This document shows positions 22,967-34,602 of a stretch of DNA of 64,000 bases, piece by piece. A program made the position numbers and the translations under genes. This DNA comes from Camillea tinctor (taxonomy: Eukaryota > Ascomycota > Sordariomycetes > Xylariales > Xylariaceae), in the NCBI GenBank assembly GCA_022578605.1, contig MU394133.1:9439-73438 (forward strand). Reading direction: 5' to 3'. Position 1 is the stretch's first letter. Each line of letters starts with the position of its first letter. The notes beneath the pieces were generated by a model. That model was not told where the DNA came from. It ran no database searches and saw only the letters and a list, made by a program, of their open reading frames with translations.

Positions 22967-24520
22967 AGAAACTGAAGTGTGTTTTGTTGTTATGTACACT
23001 AGATATAGTCTTATGTAGGTACACCACATTACTCTACCACTACCTAGGTACACTACACTATCCATACTATTCTACACCATATAACTTATCATACTAACTA
23101 CATAGGTTATTTACACCAAGGTGATTTGTGGTGGATTACAAGAGAAGCTAATAGAAAAAAGAAACATAAATCAAAAAGTAGATATGTACGTGCTGTGCTT
23201 TGCTGTGCGTGCAGCATCCGCAGCCATCGGGCATATCGAATTGTCGGTGGTTTCTTTTTATTTATTTATTTTATTTGGTTTCCATGCAGGTGGTAGAAGG
23301 ACGGTGACGGATACTTTACTTTAGTTGCTTGCTTTGCCCAAGTGAAATTCGACCGAACAGAGACTTACATGTATGTACCTACTTCAGAGAGTCCACCAGA
23401 TGGATATTCGCCTTGCAGAATTTACAACTGTTAATCCTCTGCTTAGGTACTACTCGAGAGAAACTAAAGCAAATTAGATCAAATCATGTTCGCTTTCCTC
23501 TCCGAACTCCTCTTCCATACCGGGTCAACGAATAACAGACCGAAGTTGGTTTGGACACTAAGGTGTAATCCCCTGGGTTCCGTGATTCCGTACCTTGGTA
23601 ATGTTAGTTCGAAGTCAGGTATGTATGTTGCGATGTTGAGATCCTGAAAGATGATATATACCTAGGTACCTAACCTAGGTACATACATACCTATTGTTCT
23701 AATGCACAGTGTAAACTCCCCCCGAAAGTACATAGTAGCCTGACCTTAACCCGAATCGACTTGGACGTGTCAGCTGGTAATTTGGCTGCCACAACCATCG
23801 ACCCCCAATCAACCCCGCTAAAAACTTGATAAAAAGATACTTTACATCACAGTGGCAATTTTACCTGCCAGCTGAGTCTTGAGTACGGGTCCGTTGCAGC
23901 TGTCGGTCCTAGTTTTGTTAGGTATTGACAACTCGACGTGGGAATACGACATGTAGGTACCTTTTGATACCCAATCAATTGATGGTATAGGGAATAACCT
24001 TGTCATGATTTTTTGGGATTGCCCCTCGTCTGGTGTTAATCCTTTCCCTCACCTACAACTCCACCTCCCACCAAGGAGAAAAGAAAATAAAAAAACGTAA
24101 GCATCAACTTGTGGCCGCATTGCATATAGGTTACCCGACTTTTTTATTGATATTATTACTTACAACAAGCGAAGAGAGATACTTTAGAGGGAGAAGGAGG
24201 CAGAGAAAGAGAGGAAAGAGAAGAAAAAAAAAAGAAAAGAAAAAGAAAGAAAGAGAAGGGATCTACATAGTCAACTTGAAGTCAGCAACTTACATACATA
24301 CAGCTTTATTTTATTTCTTTTTTTAAACTTCTTTTTTTTTATACTTTACTTTTACCTTATATCTTAATTCTACTTACATCTTTTTCTTTTTCTTTTTTTT
24401 TTAATATTCGGTTCCATATCGCATTTTACTTATTAAACCCAAGATCAAGATCAAGATCGAACATCAAGATCCCCTCCAACAACAACAATCCCAGTTTCGT
24501 TACCTCACGATAAACACCAA
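22967..24520. other. Intergenic with polypurine tract
   Basis: No gene supported. Contains clustered cctaggta motifs near 23043 and 23661-23695, and a purine-only tract of about 85 bases at 24178-24265. This is followed by T-rich DNA to 24420 and a repeated atcaag phrase near 24440-24470, probably leader of the next gene. Confidence 0.55.
24178..24265. repeat. Polypurine tract
   Basis: A strand-asymmetric A/G run with only scattered pyrimidines, inside the probable promoter of the DUF7514 gene. It could adopt unusual DNA structure or exclude nucleosomes; this is inference. Confidence 0.8.
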
Positions 24521-24641
24521 ATGTGCACTTATGCCTCATCTCCGTGACACAACCTGCTGTCGTAGCCCAACCGACTACTACGCTGAGTCTTCTCACGTGC
24601 AGCTCAGCAGATTACAGCCTAGACAGCCTAGAGAGCTTTAG
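24521..24641 (+). promoter_or_regulatory. Two overlapping upstream ORFs in the DUF7514 leader
   Basis: ATG at 24521 opens an 8-codon uORF ending at 24547. ATG at 24531, in another frame, opens a 36-codon uORF ending at 24641. Both lie before the main ATG at 24732 and overlap each other. If transcribed, they would be expected to restrain translation of the main frame. The transcript start is unknown. Confidence 0.45.
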
Positions 24642-24731
24642 CGAACTGTGATAGTCATCTTGATCCCTGAACCTGATTTCTTGATTTCTTGATTTCCTGA
24701 TCTTCTGATCTTCTTTATCCGTCGGACAATC

Positions 24732-27532
24732 ATGCCGCCAGATTCGGCTTCGGCTTCTTCTCCTCACAACCCTCCCTATCCCAGCACATCCTCCCTCGTC
24801 TTGAGGTCTGAGTTTTTAAAGATGGCTGCCGCTTCAGAAAAGAGGGATTTACCACTTGCTCTCCCTAGTCCTCCTTATCCTGATTCCCAAGCCCAAGCAC
24901 AAGCTCAAGCTGATTCTGAGTCTGAGTCTGAATCTGAATCGGGATCTGACTCTGAACTCGAACCCGAAAAGCAATCTCAACCTCCATCTCACCCTCAACC
25001 TCAACCTCCACTTCAACCTGAGTTGCCGCCTCAGACCCAGACACAGACTCAACCCCAGACTCAACCCCAGTCCCAGTCCCAGTCTCAGTCTCATGCTCAG
25101 TCTCAGTCCCAACAGCAGCAACAGCCGCAACAGCCGCCGCAACAACAACAGCAAAGGCCAATACCCAAATTTCCATATAATATCCCCTCCCTTCCCCAAT
25201 CCCACTCATATTCCTATTCCTACTCCCAGACTAGGGCCCAGGCGCAATCACAGGCGCAGTCGAGACCGCGGTCGCAATCGATACAGTCAACACCACCACC
25301 GCAATCACAATCTCGGGCACAACCTCCACCTCAGCCGCAACCACAATCACAACCAAAACCACAGTCTCAGTCACAACAGTCACAGTCACAACCACAGCCT
25401 CAGCCTCAGCCTCAAAATCGTCCAGAGCCCCGTCCAGCAGCATCTCGTGCGGAACCGCAACAACAACAAGAACAAGATCCACAGAAGGAGGAAGAGGAGC
25501 CGCAACCACAACCGCAACCAAAGTCGCGAACACGACCGCAGCCGCAGCCCCAACAGCAGTATCAGCACCAGCAACAACACCAGCAACAGCAACAGCAATC
25601 CTCCCAATCACGTTCGCAGCCTAAACCAACAAGCAGCAAGCCGCGAGTGGACGGCAAAACATACTATGGGTATCTGTATAACAAGGACAAGTCGCCTACC
25701 GATACTTTCAGCGCGGTCCTTCGCTCCATTGGACAATACATCGTGAGCCTATCTTCTTCGCTGGGCCTGCAGCTTGCAGCTTACAGCTTGCAGCTGCAGC
25801 ACCCGCCCGCTCTGCTCCGAATCTCCACTGACAGCACTTCGCGCAGATTGATCACCTAGGCGATCCAAAGGACAGGCAGCTAAACCCCAAGAAACTAGCC
25901 GCATTCTACCGTGCCGTAGGCGGTGACTATGACCAGCTCTTCGTCTATGCCCCGAACAAGTCGATATCCTATGTGTGGAGGGCCCTGGGGGTCCAGCACA
26001 CCCTGCAACCGACCGAGAATGATTTCGAGGAACCTTCCATCCCCGCTATGACCCTCCGAGGTTTTGTTCGATGGCAGTCGCTGCAGATCCTTCTCGAGCC
26101 CCAGGAGCATGTGCCCTTTATCCAGTACGCTTTGGCCAACTGGAACCTCAAACACCCCGAGACCGGCGAGCCTTTTCCCGTTGACCTGCCTGCTGAAGCC
26201 CTTCCCACTGAGTGCGATGCCGAGATAGATGCCTGGCACAAGACGTGCGCCGAGAAGTTACGAGAAGACGCTACCCCCAAGGAAGAGACTCCCCCCCCGC
26301 CTCCCAAGCCGCCCTCGCCCGAACCGCGACGACCTGCTGCTACGAGCTACGCCCAGGCCCGTGGCCCGCCACCCTCCCGTGCGAGACCCGGTACCGGTTA
26401 CTTCCCTGCCCCCGGCCCAGGCCAGAGACCGGTATCCTATATTCATGTGACAGAGGCCCGTTACCCACCGTCCCGCCCGGCACCTAACTCCTCGTCCGAC
26501 AAGCGCCATGTAAGTGACAGCAGCGGTGACTCCTCAGCAGAGGACATGCCACGAAGACGGAGCTTTCCAGATATGCGGTCTCACCCAAGAGAAGATGTAC
26601 GACCTCCACCAGGACATCCTGAGCCTCAGCGACATCGCACTCCCCGTCGGCGTAGCAATCAGAGATCCTACTCCCCATCGCCTTCAGAGTCGGAAACCGA
26701 TTCCGACGTCTCGCCTCCTCGATCCGCTAAGTCACCAAGACCTTACAGTCATGTGTCGCCGCCGCCGCCACCGCCGCCATCCATACGACGTGTACCCGTA
26801 GGAGCTCATACACCACCGTCAGCTGTTCCGATCCGTCCTCGCCGTGATATCCGGACTGATGACCATCATAGGAGTTTTCCTGCCGAGATCAAGTCAAGGT
26901 TAAGCTCCATCTTCCCCGGGGCGTCTGATCGCCGTCGTAGCACCTCTCGTGAAAAGAATCACCCTCCCATCCCACCCGGCGTCCGTTTTACCACAGGGGT
27001 ACCCCCTACCCGTCTCAGCCGCAGTGTTTCGGGAGACTCTTACCCAAGTGACGATTCAGATCTAGACGGAGTCCGGGGCTATGCGGCGAGGAGACATCGC
27101 GAACGCGAACACGCACGAGTATTAGGAAAAGAACGTGAAAGAGAACTAGAGCTGGAAGAAGAAAGGGAAAGGCGCAGCAGGAAAGAGAAGGCGTATCTTC
27201 GACCCACTATGCCGCGCAGACCTAGCAGCCACGCAGACGCCGAACGATTCATTAGAGAACACGGGTGGGATCCCCGGGACCCTCGAGGCCGAGAACGGTC
27301 TAGGGAATGGGAAAGGGAGAGAGAGAGGGAAGGGAGGCGTATGATGACCTCAGCCGATGAGAGAGATGCGAGGAGGGCCATGAACTCGGCGGACGAGAGG
27401 GAACGAAGGGAACGGAGACGATACAAGGAACGGGAGCGGGAACGTGAACGGGAACGGGAACGGGAACGGGAGCTGAGCAACCCGGTGACAGGCGTCAGCG
27501 GCAGGAGGTACCCACGCCAAGGAGTTTTTTGA
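24732..27532 (+). CDS. DUF7514 family protein with Gln/Pro/Ser-rich N-terminus
   Basis: Two exons, 24732-25742 and 25847-27532 (GTGAGC donor, GCGCAG acceptor), giving about 898 residues. Residues 50-310 are a compositional ladder of Gln, Pro and Ser. The globular part spans the splice: KTYYGYLYNKDKSPTDTFSAV, then LNPKKLAAFYRAVGGDYDQLF, SISYVWRALGVQHTLQPTEND and SIPAMTLRGFVRWQSLQILL. I recognise this as the fungal DUF7514 domain, of unknown function. The C-terminal half is Pro/Ser/Arg-rich, disordered, and ends in an Arg-Glu dipeptide array (27425-27475). Without the splice the first frame runs out at 25859. It may be a scaffolding or condensate-forming protein; that is inference. The 5' leader carries two uORFs. 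Confidence 0.82.
27428..27475 (+). repeat. Hexamer tandem repeat encoding Arg-Glu
   Basis: About seven or eight imperfect copies of cgggaa (with cgggag and cgtgaa variants) in frame with the DUF7514 gene, encoding a charged RE-repeat tail. Confidence 0.85.
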
Positions 27533-28918
27533 TAAACGAAATGAATGATGAGATATGGAGGCTAATGCTAATGTAGATAAACAAAGAAAAAAAATATCAA
27601 GGAAGCCTTTTGATTGGGGTTTTTTGCGTGTACTTGAAGGGGGAAGGAGGGAAATGCTTGGGAAGAAAGATAACGATACCCCCATACGTTACCTACCTAC
27701 CTACCTATCTACCCAACTCTCTGGGGGTCATATCATGGGAGATTTGGAGTTCAAGGTATATATTTTATGAAAGCGAGATGGGGAATGATATCCGATATGT
27801 GGATGTGTATTTGAGTAGTCGGTCGTTAATAATGATGATGATGACGATGGATTGACGAAGGAAGGCGATCAATGCGCTGTGTGTTTTAGTATCTGGGTTA
27901 TCTACGAGCGGATTAAATAGGAGCTCGAGTATGGAGATTTTTGCAGACTAGCTTTTTGAATATATACCTACCTGCACGCCTACAGACCTGCCTACTACCT
28001 AAGGTTAGAGAGACTCATGTGTTTGGGTTTGTACTGAAGAAAACAGCAGTTTTGATTTGTCGTCATTATTTATTTATCATGGGCGTGGCGCCTGAGAACC
28101 ATATAATACTATTAACCACCGGGACCCCTCCCTCTGGCTTCAACTTTCTCTTCACATCACACTTTATCCTTTCTCTTTTCTTTTTTTCCCCTTCTTTTTG
28201 CCTTTTAGGTATGCCCCCTAGGGTACCTAGTTGGGACGAAGGGAATCCCATACAAAACTTATTCCTCGTGTATCCTATCCTTTCTTCTTGTCTACTGCTG
28301 CTACTGCTGCTGCTGTATGTGTAGGGAAGCCCTAGTCTGAGGATGGGAATATGAGGGGGCATGAATGGCGGGAAGAGTGCGGATGTGGCGTAGAGTGATG
28401 CGGAGGGAAGGGGGGGAGATGAGAGATTCCACATTATTTCCTCTCTCTCTCTCTCTCTCTTGTGATGCAATATTGTGGTTGTTGTTTGCTCGGTTGCTTG
28501 TGCGCGGGAGCTTGCATGCGCATCGTGATTGTGGGATCATTGTTTCTTCCCCTTCTGGGTCCGACTCTGAGGCTAGTATTGACACCCCCAGCCTGGCTTT
28601 GATTAGACATTATCCGTGATCATCTGTTTTTATACTGTTGCAATCGTTGGCGAGATGGGTGATGGAGAGCAAGGTGCTGGGCTGTGGCAAGATAGTGGTG
28701 TTCTTTGTTTTTTCGTCTTCATTCCCCTGGGTTTTTTGTAGTTTTTGTGCTATACTAAGAAGTGGCACTCGTCCTAGCTGATCAATTAAACCCTTCAGAG
28801 GAGCATGTGAAGCAGCGGAGGGGAGAGTAGTGGCGGCGACAACCTTCCCCCCAAAGAAAGGAGAGGAATATTTTTGCATGCAAAACATTGCTGCCCCTTT
28901 TGCCCTCCCCCCCTTTCC
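27533..28918. other. Intergenic with microsatellites
   Basis: No gene supported. It holds an ATG/ATA trinucleotide run near 27830-27850, a TGC run near 28300-28315 and a perfect TC repeat at 28441-28460. It separates two converging genes, so it should contain both 3' ends. Confidence 0.5.
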
Positions 28919-29587
28919 TCAGTAGCAGAAACCCCTCGAGTCCTCAGCCAAAGGAAACCTCTCCGGATCTGCCGCGGCCGCCGTCCTTAGCGGCCGCGCC
29001 ATGACCGTGGGCCGCCCCTCCTCGTTCCGGTAGTCTCGCCACCACCAGCTAGACGGCTTCTCCCGCTGGAAGTGCCGCCCCGCCTCCGTCCACGGCAGCC
29101 CCGTGAACACCCGGTACCCCGGGTTGAAGATGCGGTCCAGCCCCACGCTGTACCCGCTGCTGCAGCCCACGTCCAGCTTCGGGGCCTCCTGCTTCTCCCC
29201 CTTCTCCTTTTCGTTCTTCTTCTTCGCTCCACACACACTGTCGTCGTCCGTGTCGGAGAGCGATATAGGGGAAGCCACGTTGAGCGGCGCAGGCGGCTGC
29301 GGACGCGGAGCTGCGCTGTGCGAGGACGGCAGCTGGTGCGCCGGCGGCAAGTACACCCCTGGCTTGCGTGAACGGCTGCCGCTGTGCTTTGCGGCTCGCG
29401 CGGCGGCGTGGGCCCGCGACGCGGCGCGCACGCTCATGTGGTAGTGGCAGTAGTCCCGGTGCGTCCACTTGATGCTCATGCTCACTGTGTGGCAGCGCGG
29501 GTCCAGCCGGCCGTACTCGCACTCGTCGAGGCGGTAGCGCAGCTCGCAGGGGCAGATGTGGAAGCGCAGGTAGATTTGGTTGCACAT
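28919..29587 (-). CDS. Cys/His-rich hypothetical protein, 222 residues
   Basis: Single exon with an ATG at 29587. The first 50 residues are Cys/His-rich: MCNQIYLRFHICPCELRYRL, then DECEYGRLDPRCH and HRDYCHYHM. This resembles the short metal-binding-like start seen in many uncharacterised fungal proteins. The middle is an Ala/Arg/Ser/Pro linker with an acidic DTDDD patch and a Lys/Glu run. The end is Trp/Arg/Pro-rich (SSWWWRDYRNEEGRP). Codons are strongly GC-rich compared with flanking DNA, which supports real coding. No known domain is recognised. The N-terminal cluster might bind zinc, but its spacing fits no standard finger. The minus-strand leader continues into CT-rich DNA. Confidence 0.6.
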   Translation of the reverse strand: MCNQIYLRFHICPCELRYRLDECEYGRLDPRCHTVSMSIKWTHRDYCHYHMSVRAASRAHAAARAAKHSGSRSRKPGVYLPPAHQLPSSHSAAPRPQPPAPLNVASPISLSDTDDDSVCGAKKKNEKEKGEKQEAPKLDVGCSSGYSVGLDRIFNPGYRVFTGLPWTEAGRHFQREKPSSWWWRDYRNEEGRPTVMARPLRTAAAADPERFPLAEDSRGFCY

Positions 29588-30940
29588 CTCGGCGGGGTTC
29601 TCTTGTCTTTTTCTTGCTGGGTTTTTCTTTGGTGGGATTGTCTGGGTTCTGTCTGGTCAGTTGTGGGATTCATTGCTGTAGGAGGAGTGGGAAGATGGGA
29701 ATGAGAATAGATGAGAGGCTTGGAAGGACATATGGTTCGGTTCTTACCAAAGAGGGCCAAGTAGATAGGTAGTGATTGAGAACAAAGATGTGAGGATAGG
29801 TATCGTGATAGCACGATGGGATGCGGCTTTGTGCCTGGCAAGGAGGGGAAAGCAAGCGGACTAGAATGTCAAGGCTTGGCTATCTGACGGGAACATTAAT
29901 GATTACACCTTATAGTAGTGATAGGTGAGGTGCTAGATGATGTCCTTTTGTCGAGTTTGTGCTGGCTCGTGAGGTAGTTCGACTAAACTTAACAGGCAAG
30001 TAGGAAGAGCATTGCTAAGTCTTGGTAAGTAGGGCGAAGTGGTAAAAAAAAAATAGGAAAAAAAATAGAAAAAGGCAAACTGTATAATTATGGGCAAGTT
30101 TGTTTTGTCTTTGTGGTGGGTTTTGTGACAAGAGGTGAGTGGGCAATGATCTATCGCAAATGTGAGGGGAGGAGGTTGGGTAATGGAGAAGAACTTAGGC
30201 AAGTTGGGATTTGGCGAAGTACCTACCTTGGTGCAAGGAATTATGCCACTGAAAAAAGAGTCAAGTATGAGAGGAAGAACTGAAAGTCGTGGTGCTGAAG
30301 GGCAAGGTGGTGTGAACTAGAAGTCGTTCTTAGAATCTAGAATGAAGAGAGACTTCTAGGAGGCTGGGAGACCTCTTTTTTTTTTCCCAATTGAGGAAGG
30401 CAAGACAAACCCTTTCTTTGATGCAAACTTCTGTAAGTAGCTGTTCTGGGGAAGGGGTGTAGAAAACTCATCTTGCATCAAAGAGATTTTGTTTCATATA
30501 GCCTCAGAAAGTAAACAAGCTGCACCACACGTCCCCTCTATTGTGCTGAACACGGATGCCAGATACGTACCTAACCTATCTGTTTGCTCCAAGTAAACAA
30601 AGAGATAATCCTCCAATTATTGAACATGTCTACCCAAGCATAGCCAATGTTGAGGCCTCAGGGGTGCATCTAGGCTTAGGCTAGTAGCCCTCAAATAGGA
30701 TATTGCTTCATATTGCCATCAAATAGGGATACTTATTGGACAGAAATTCAAGATAGGAATACTTGTAATACCTCTCTAAATTTATTCAGAAATCACTTTA
30801 TTTGCCTAATATTCTTCCGCTAAATATTGCTGATAGAACAATCTCCTATATTTCGCTACACTACTTGGTCTTGGACTTTTGTACCTGCCCCTTTAAATAT
30901 TCGTAATCCTCGTACTATTTGAGCATTAGCGACCTGAAAA
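29588..30940. other. Intergenic, no supported gene
   Basis: Short frames on the minus strand lack motifs. Composition is ordinary with A-runs near 30040-30065. It includes the upstream leader of the Cys/His-rich gene and the 3' flank of the FMO gene. Confidence 0.5.
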
Positions 30941-33116
30941 TTATATATTCTCATATAAAGAACATACTACTTCTTGAACTGCCTTCCTCGCCCCAGGCCA
31001 GGTCTTCCTCCCGCACCCAGCTATACCCAAGGGGTTGGTCTCGAAGAGGCACCACGATAGATTATTCATAGGCCCCTTGGCCAGCCAAGTCCAGAGCTCG
31101 CGGTCCTTCCACCATAGCCCCCAACCATGCGTGGTAAAGATGTGATCGAGGTGTTCGTATAGACCGGTACCCGCGGCGTCGTGGAGGAAACGGTAAAAGG
31201 GGTACGATTGGACATAGCCCGTCCGCATGGAGTGGTCTTTCTTCCATTCACCGCGCCACCAGGCGTGGTATGCGTCGACCTGGGCGTTCATATCGTCTAA
31301 AGAGGGCAGGAGTGCGGGTAGTCGGTACTTTGCTGGAGGATGAGGTTGTAGCAGGCCTATGGATCGCGCGGTCTCGCCGGCCCATATCTGGGCAATCGCC
31401 ATGGAGGCCAGCTCGGTCACACACCAAACCGTCTCGAGGGGAGCTGCCCAGCTCAGGAAGGCGACGGAGGAAGCCCAGCGGGGTGGGAATAGCATCTGAT
31501 ATAATCGGGGGATATGAGGTTCTTCATCTTTCGTCTGATAGCTAGGGTCCTGGCTTGGCCCATATGCTTCGGCGGCAGTTTTCAAGGCGGGTCCACAGGC
31601 ACCGTCTATTTCGAGCTCAGGCAAGATACTGAAGTCGAAATCATACCCGGTGCAGAATATAACAGCGTCGGCTTCTATGACAGTGTTGTCTGTTAGCAGG
31701 ACTTGGTTCTCACCGGCGAAGTCTTGGAACCCTTGCACGGAGGTGATATCTCCCCGAACCAAGGCAGGTATGAAGTCCTCTTGCACCGCTGGGTGGACAT
31801 GTGCCAAGCTGGGACAAGGGACAAGGCGCCAGTCCTCGCGGACCCTGCGCTCTGCGAGTTTCAGTCTCTCGCCGCGAGATATGTTCGATGCCGAGGGTTC
31901 GGAACGAGCGGCGTCGTTGATCATCTTGTGGATCATGAATTTATCCACAAGCGGGTTGATCAACCATGGCAACTTGTGGTCTATGAGATACTTCAGGCGA
32001 AGAGCTGGCCAGGGGATAGTCGAATCCACAGGCAGGCCGTCGTCTTGGTATCTGGAGACCAACATGCGCCCCCGGCGGTACCCTTGGTATATCTTGGACG
32101 CGTGCGAGTGGAGGCTGAGTGATAGTTCACAAGCCGTGTTGCCTATGCCCACTACTAGAACCTTCTTGTCTTTGAATATGCCGGGGCTGGTAATTTCTTC
32201 TAGGTTAGCTGGGCTGGTATGATAGGGAGGTAATAAGGTAGTGGCTTGTTAGTCAATAAAAGAGGAAGGGATAGCGAACTTCACACCTTCGATATGCCTG
32301 TGAATGCATGACTATACCCTTGAACTTGTCTCGGCTAGGCATAGGAGGCCACGACGGTATAGTCTGGCTTCCAGTGCTAAAGACGACCTTGTCGAATGGC
32401 ATGATACTATCGCCATCCGAGTTGGTGATGTATACATCCCACCCATCATCGGAAGAGTTTCGCGTTACTTTCTTCACGGTAGTACCGAAACACACATGTT
32501 GGTATAAGTTGAAATGCGATGCATACGCATCGAAATACGCGGCCACCTCGGAGCTCGTGAGGAAGGTAGGGGAATCTGTGATTGGCCATAGAATAAGGGG
32601 GGAAATAGGATAACTTCTGTTAGCATACAGAGCGCGATCTAGCTCCTAGGTCCAGCAGAGAGCATCCTCACCTCTGGGAAGTGGAAAATCGCTGAAGCTA
32701 GACTACATGTCCCTCCCAAAATGTATAGTTAGTTAATCATAAGAGGATGTATTACATGGTGGGTTCTCTCTCTCTTTCTCTTTCCTTTCCCTTTTCTTTT
32801 CTTGTCTTCTTATTATTTCCCACTTACAACGAACTTGCTAATGTTGCAGACAGTTTCGTCTAATGCAGAGGTAAACATAGTATCATTGCTCAGAGACCAG
32901 AGCCCGCCTACTTTATGTCGTCGTTCAAAAGCTACGACGTTGAACCCTTCCCCCCGTAGGTTCTTCAATGCGGTGAGTCCTGCCGGACCTGTTATATTCG
33001 TGCCAAGGACCAGCAGATAAGTTAGACAACGCGTTAACATGTATCATTTCGCGTGGAGCGATACGTGCAGAGAGATACACACCCAGACCGATTATTGCAA
33101 TATTGACTTGATCCAT
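30941..33116 (-). CDS. Flavin-containing monooxygenase (FMO-like)
   Basis: Five exons: 33116-33083, 32988-32828, 32702-32672, 32575-32287 and 32213-30941, giving 595 residues. FAD-binding GLGPAG is at residues 10-15, split by the first intron. The FMO signature FKGIVMHSQAY is at about 160-170, the NADPH-binding GIGNTA at about 194-199, and VIFCTGYDFDF with the conserved TGY at about 360. These are all diagnostic of class B flavin monooxygenases, which use NADPH and O2 to oxygenate N, S or carbonyl centres. The C-terminal region (from about residue 420) is long and Trp-rich. Exon 3 is only 31 nt and is required to join SKFV to the FSDFPLPR segment. The substrate is unknown; no biosynthetic cluster is evident next to it. 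Confidence 0.9.
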
Positions 33117-34602
33117 TAATACCGAACTTGCTTGATTAGATTGAGAGATGCGTACGCCGTCAGTGTGCCATTCAAGAAGACTACTAATACGGGGCTTATT
33201 GCTGCCCCTTATTAACCTCTCCCCTCTCTCCTCCCCTAGTCTAGGACTGTCCCTGTAAGCGCTAGCTAGTAGACCTTCAAGTCATCTTCAGCTTGTAGGT
33301 GTATAATGTATTGATGCATGTATCGTGAATATCTTTTTATATGTGTATTGGTAATTTCCACCAAAGGCCAGGTGTTTGGTTATTACGCAGTATATCATGA
33401 TAATTCGGGTTACATATGTAGGTAATATCTCTACCAATCTTGATACTTAGTGACCATGGTTATCGGTGGTGGTAATCATCATGATCACCACCGCTGCTTT
33501 GATAGGATAGAAAATCGTAGGTAATGTCTAATGTGCTTAAGGGCCGTACTCCCCACTACGTTAATAGGTACTTTAACTAGACCTAGTTCCCTTCGTATTT
33601 CTGGTATACTAATAAGTCAGAGCTGGGTCAAATTCACCGACATATGCATGAGTGATTTGGGGATTAGTATTAGGTAAACAGGTATGCTATAGGTACCTAC
33701 CTACATAAGTAATGCAGTATGGTTCCAAGGTTCAGGTGTGGTGTACCTGACAGCTCTAGTGGAGGCTTTAGAAGGTATAAGAGGGGGGCAACGGTTTATT
33801 TTTTTTTTAATAGGCTTGGCCAATTAAAGCGTGGGGAAAGTGAGCTGAATGTGCTCTAGCGCACAGACCAGATAACGGGAGATCAGAAACCTCCCCAAAT
33901 CAGCTCCAATCACTCCCATCACTCCAATTCCCCCAATCACCCCGCTTTCCCTTTTTGGGTAAGAGGTAAACAATTGACGTTTGATCCGTTTTGCTTTTAC
34001 CCGACACGTCCTTCTCACAAGCCTTTCTCTTCCTCCATCCCACTTTCAACTTCAGACTTGCAAATTACTCTGCGAACACGAACTTGATTAACAACAATAC
34101 CTTCTGCAACTTTGAGCTTCCAGTTCATCAGTTTTCATCAATTGGCTACTGCCATTTTTTCTGTTACCACAAATTACTTGCTTTACTTGTGTTTCGCCTT
34201 GATTTGGACCATCCGCACCCACATCCACATCTCATCGCGATTGCAACTATTTCCCATCTGCATCGGAATTCATCAACTTGATCTTCGATTTCCGCAGCAA
34301 CCAACCATCTGGTCATCGTTACCACCTTACCTATCTACTTCGACCGACGCGCCTTTCGTCCTCTTATTCCACGACGACTGCAACAACCATCGAACTCTCC
34401 ATCTCATTGATGCGAGCTTGCAGCTTCTTCACGCGTCCATCGTCCATCACCACGGTAATTTGGCCATCTTATACTGCAGCGTCTCTCGACGTTTCCATTG
34501 CTTCTTCTGCACATCATCATTGTGCATCTATTGTACCTCAACCACCTACCTTACCTATTCTTCGGTTCCATCCTCAGCGCGTCCGACGCGTGACGGATTA
34601 CC
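33117..34602. other. Intergenic, divergent promoter region
   Basis: Separates the FMO start (minus) from the spindle-pole gene (plus). It contains a hairpin-capable inverted repeat at 33464-33493 (arms cggtggtg and caccaccg), a T run near 33800, and a long pyrimidine-rich leader (about 34000-34600) for the right-hand gene. Confidence 0.5.

Noticed and set aside
24849..25746. Leu- or Val-rich and Asn/His-rich frames over the Gln-rich exon
   Set aside because: They are the other frames of CAG/CAA-type repeats, not independent membrane or Asn-rich proteins.
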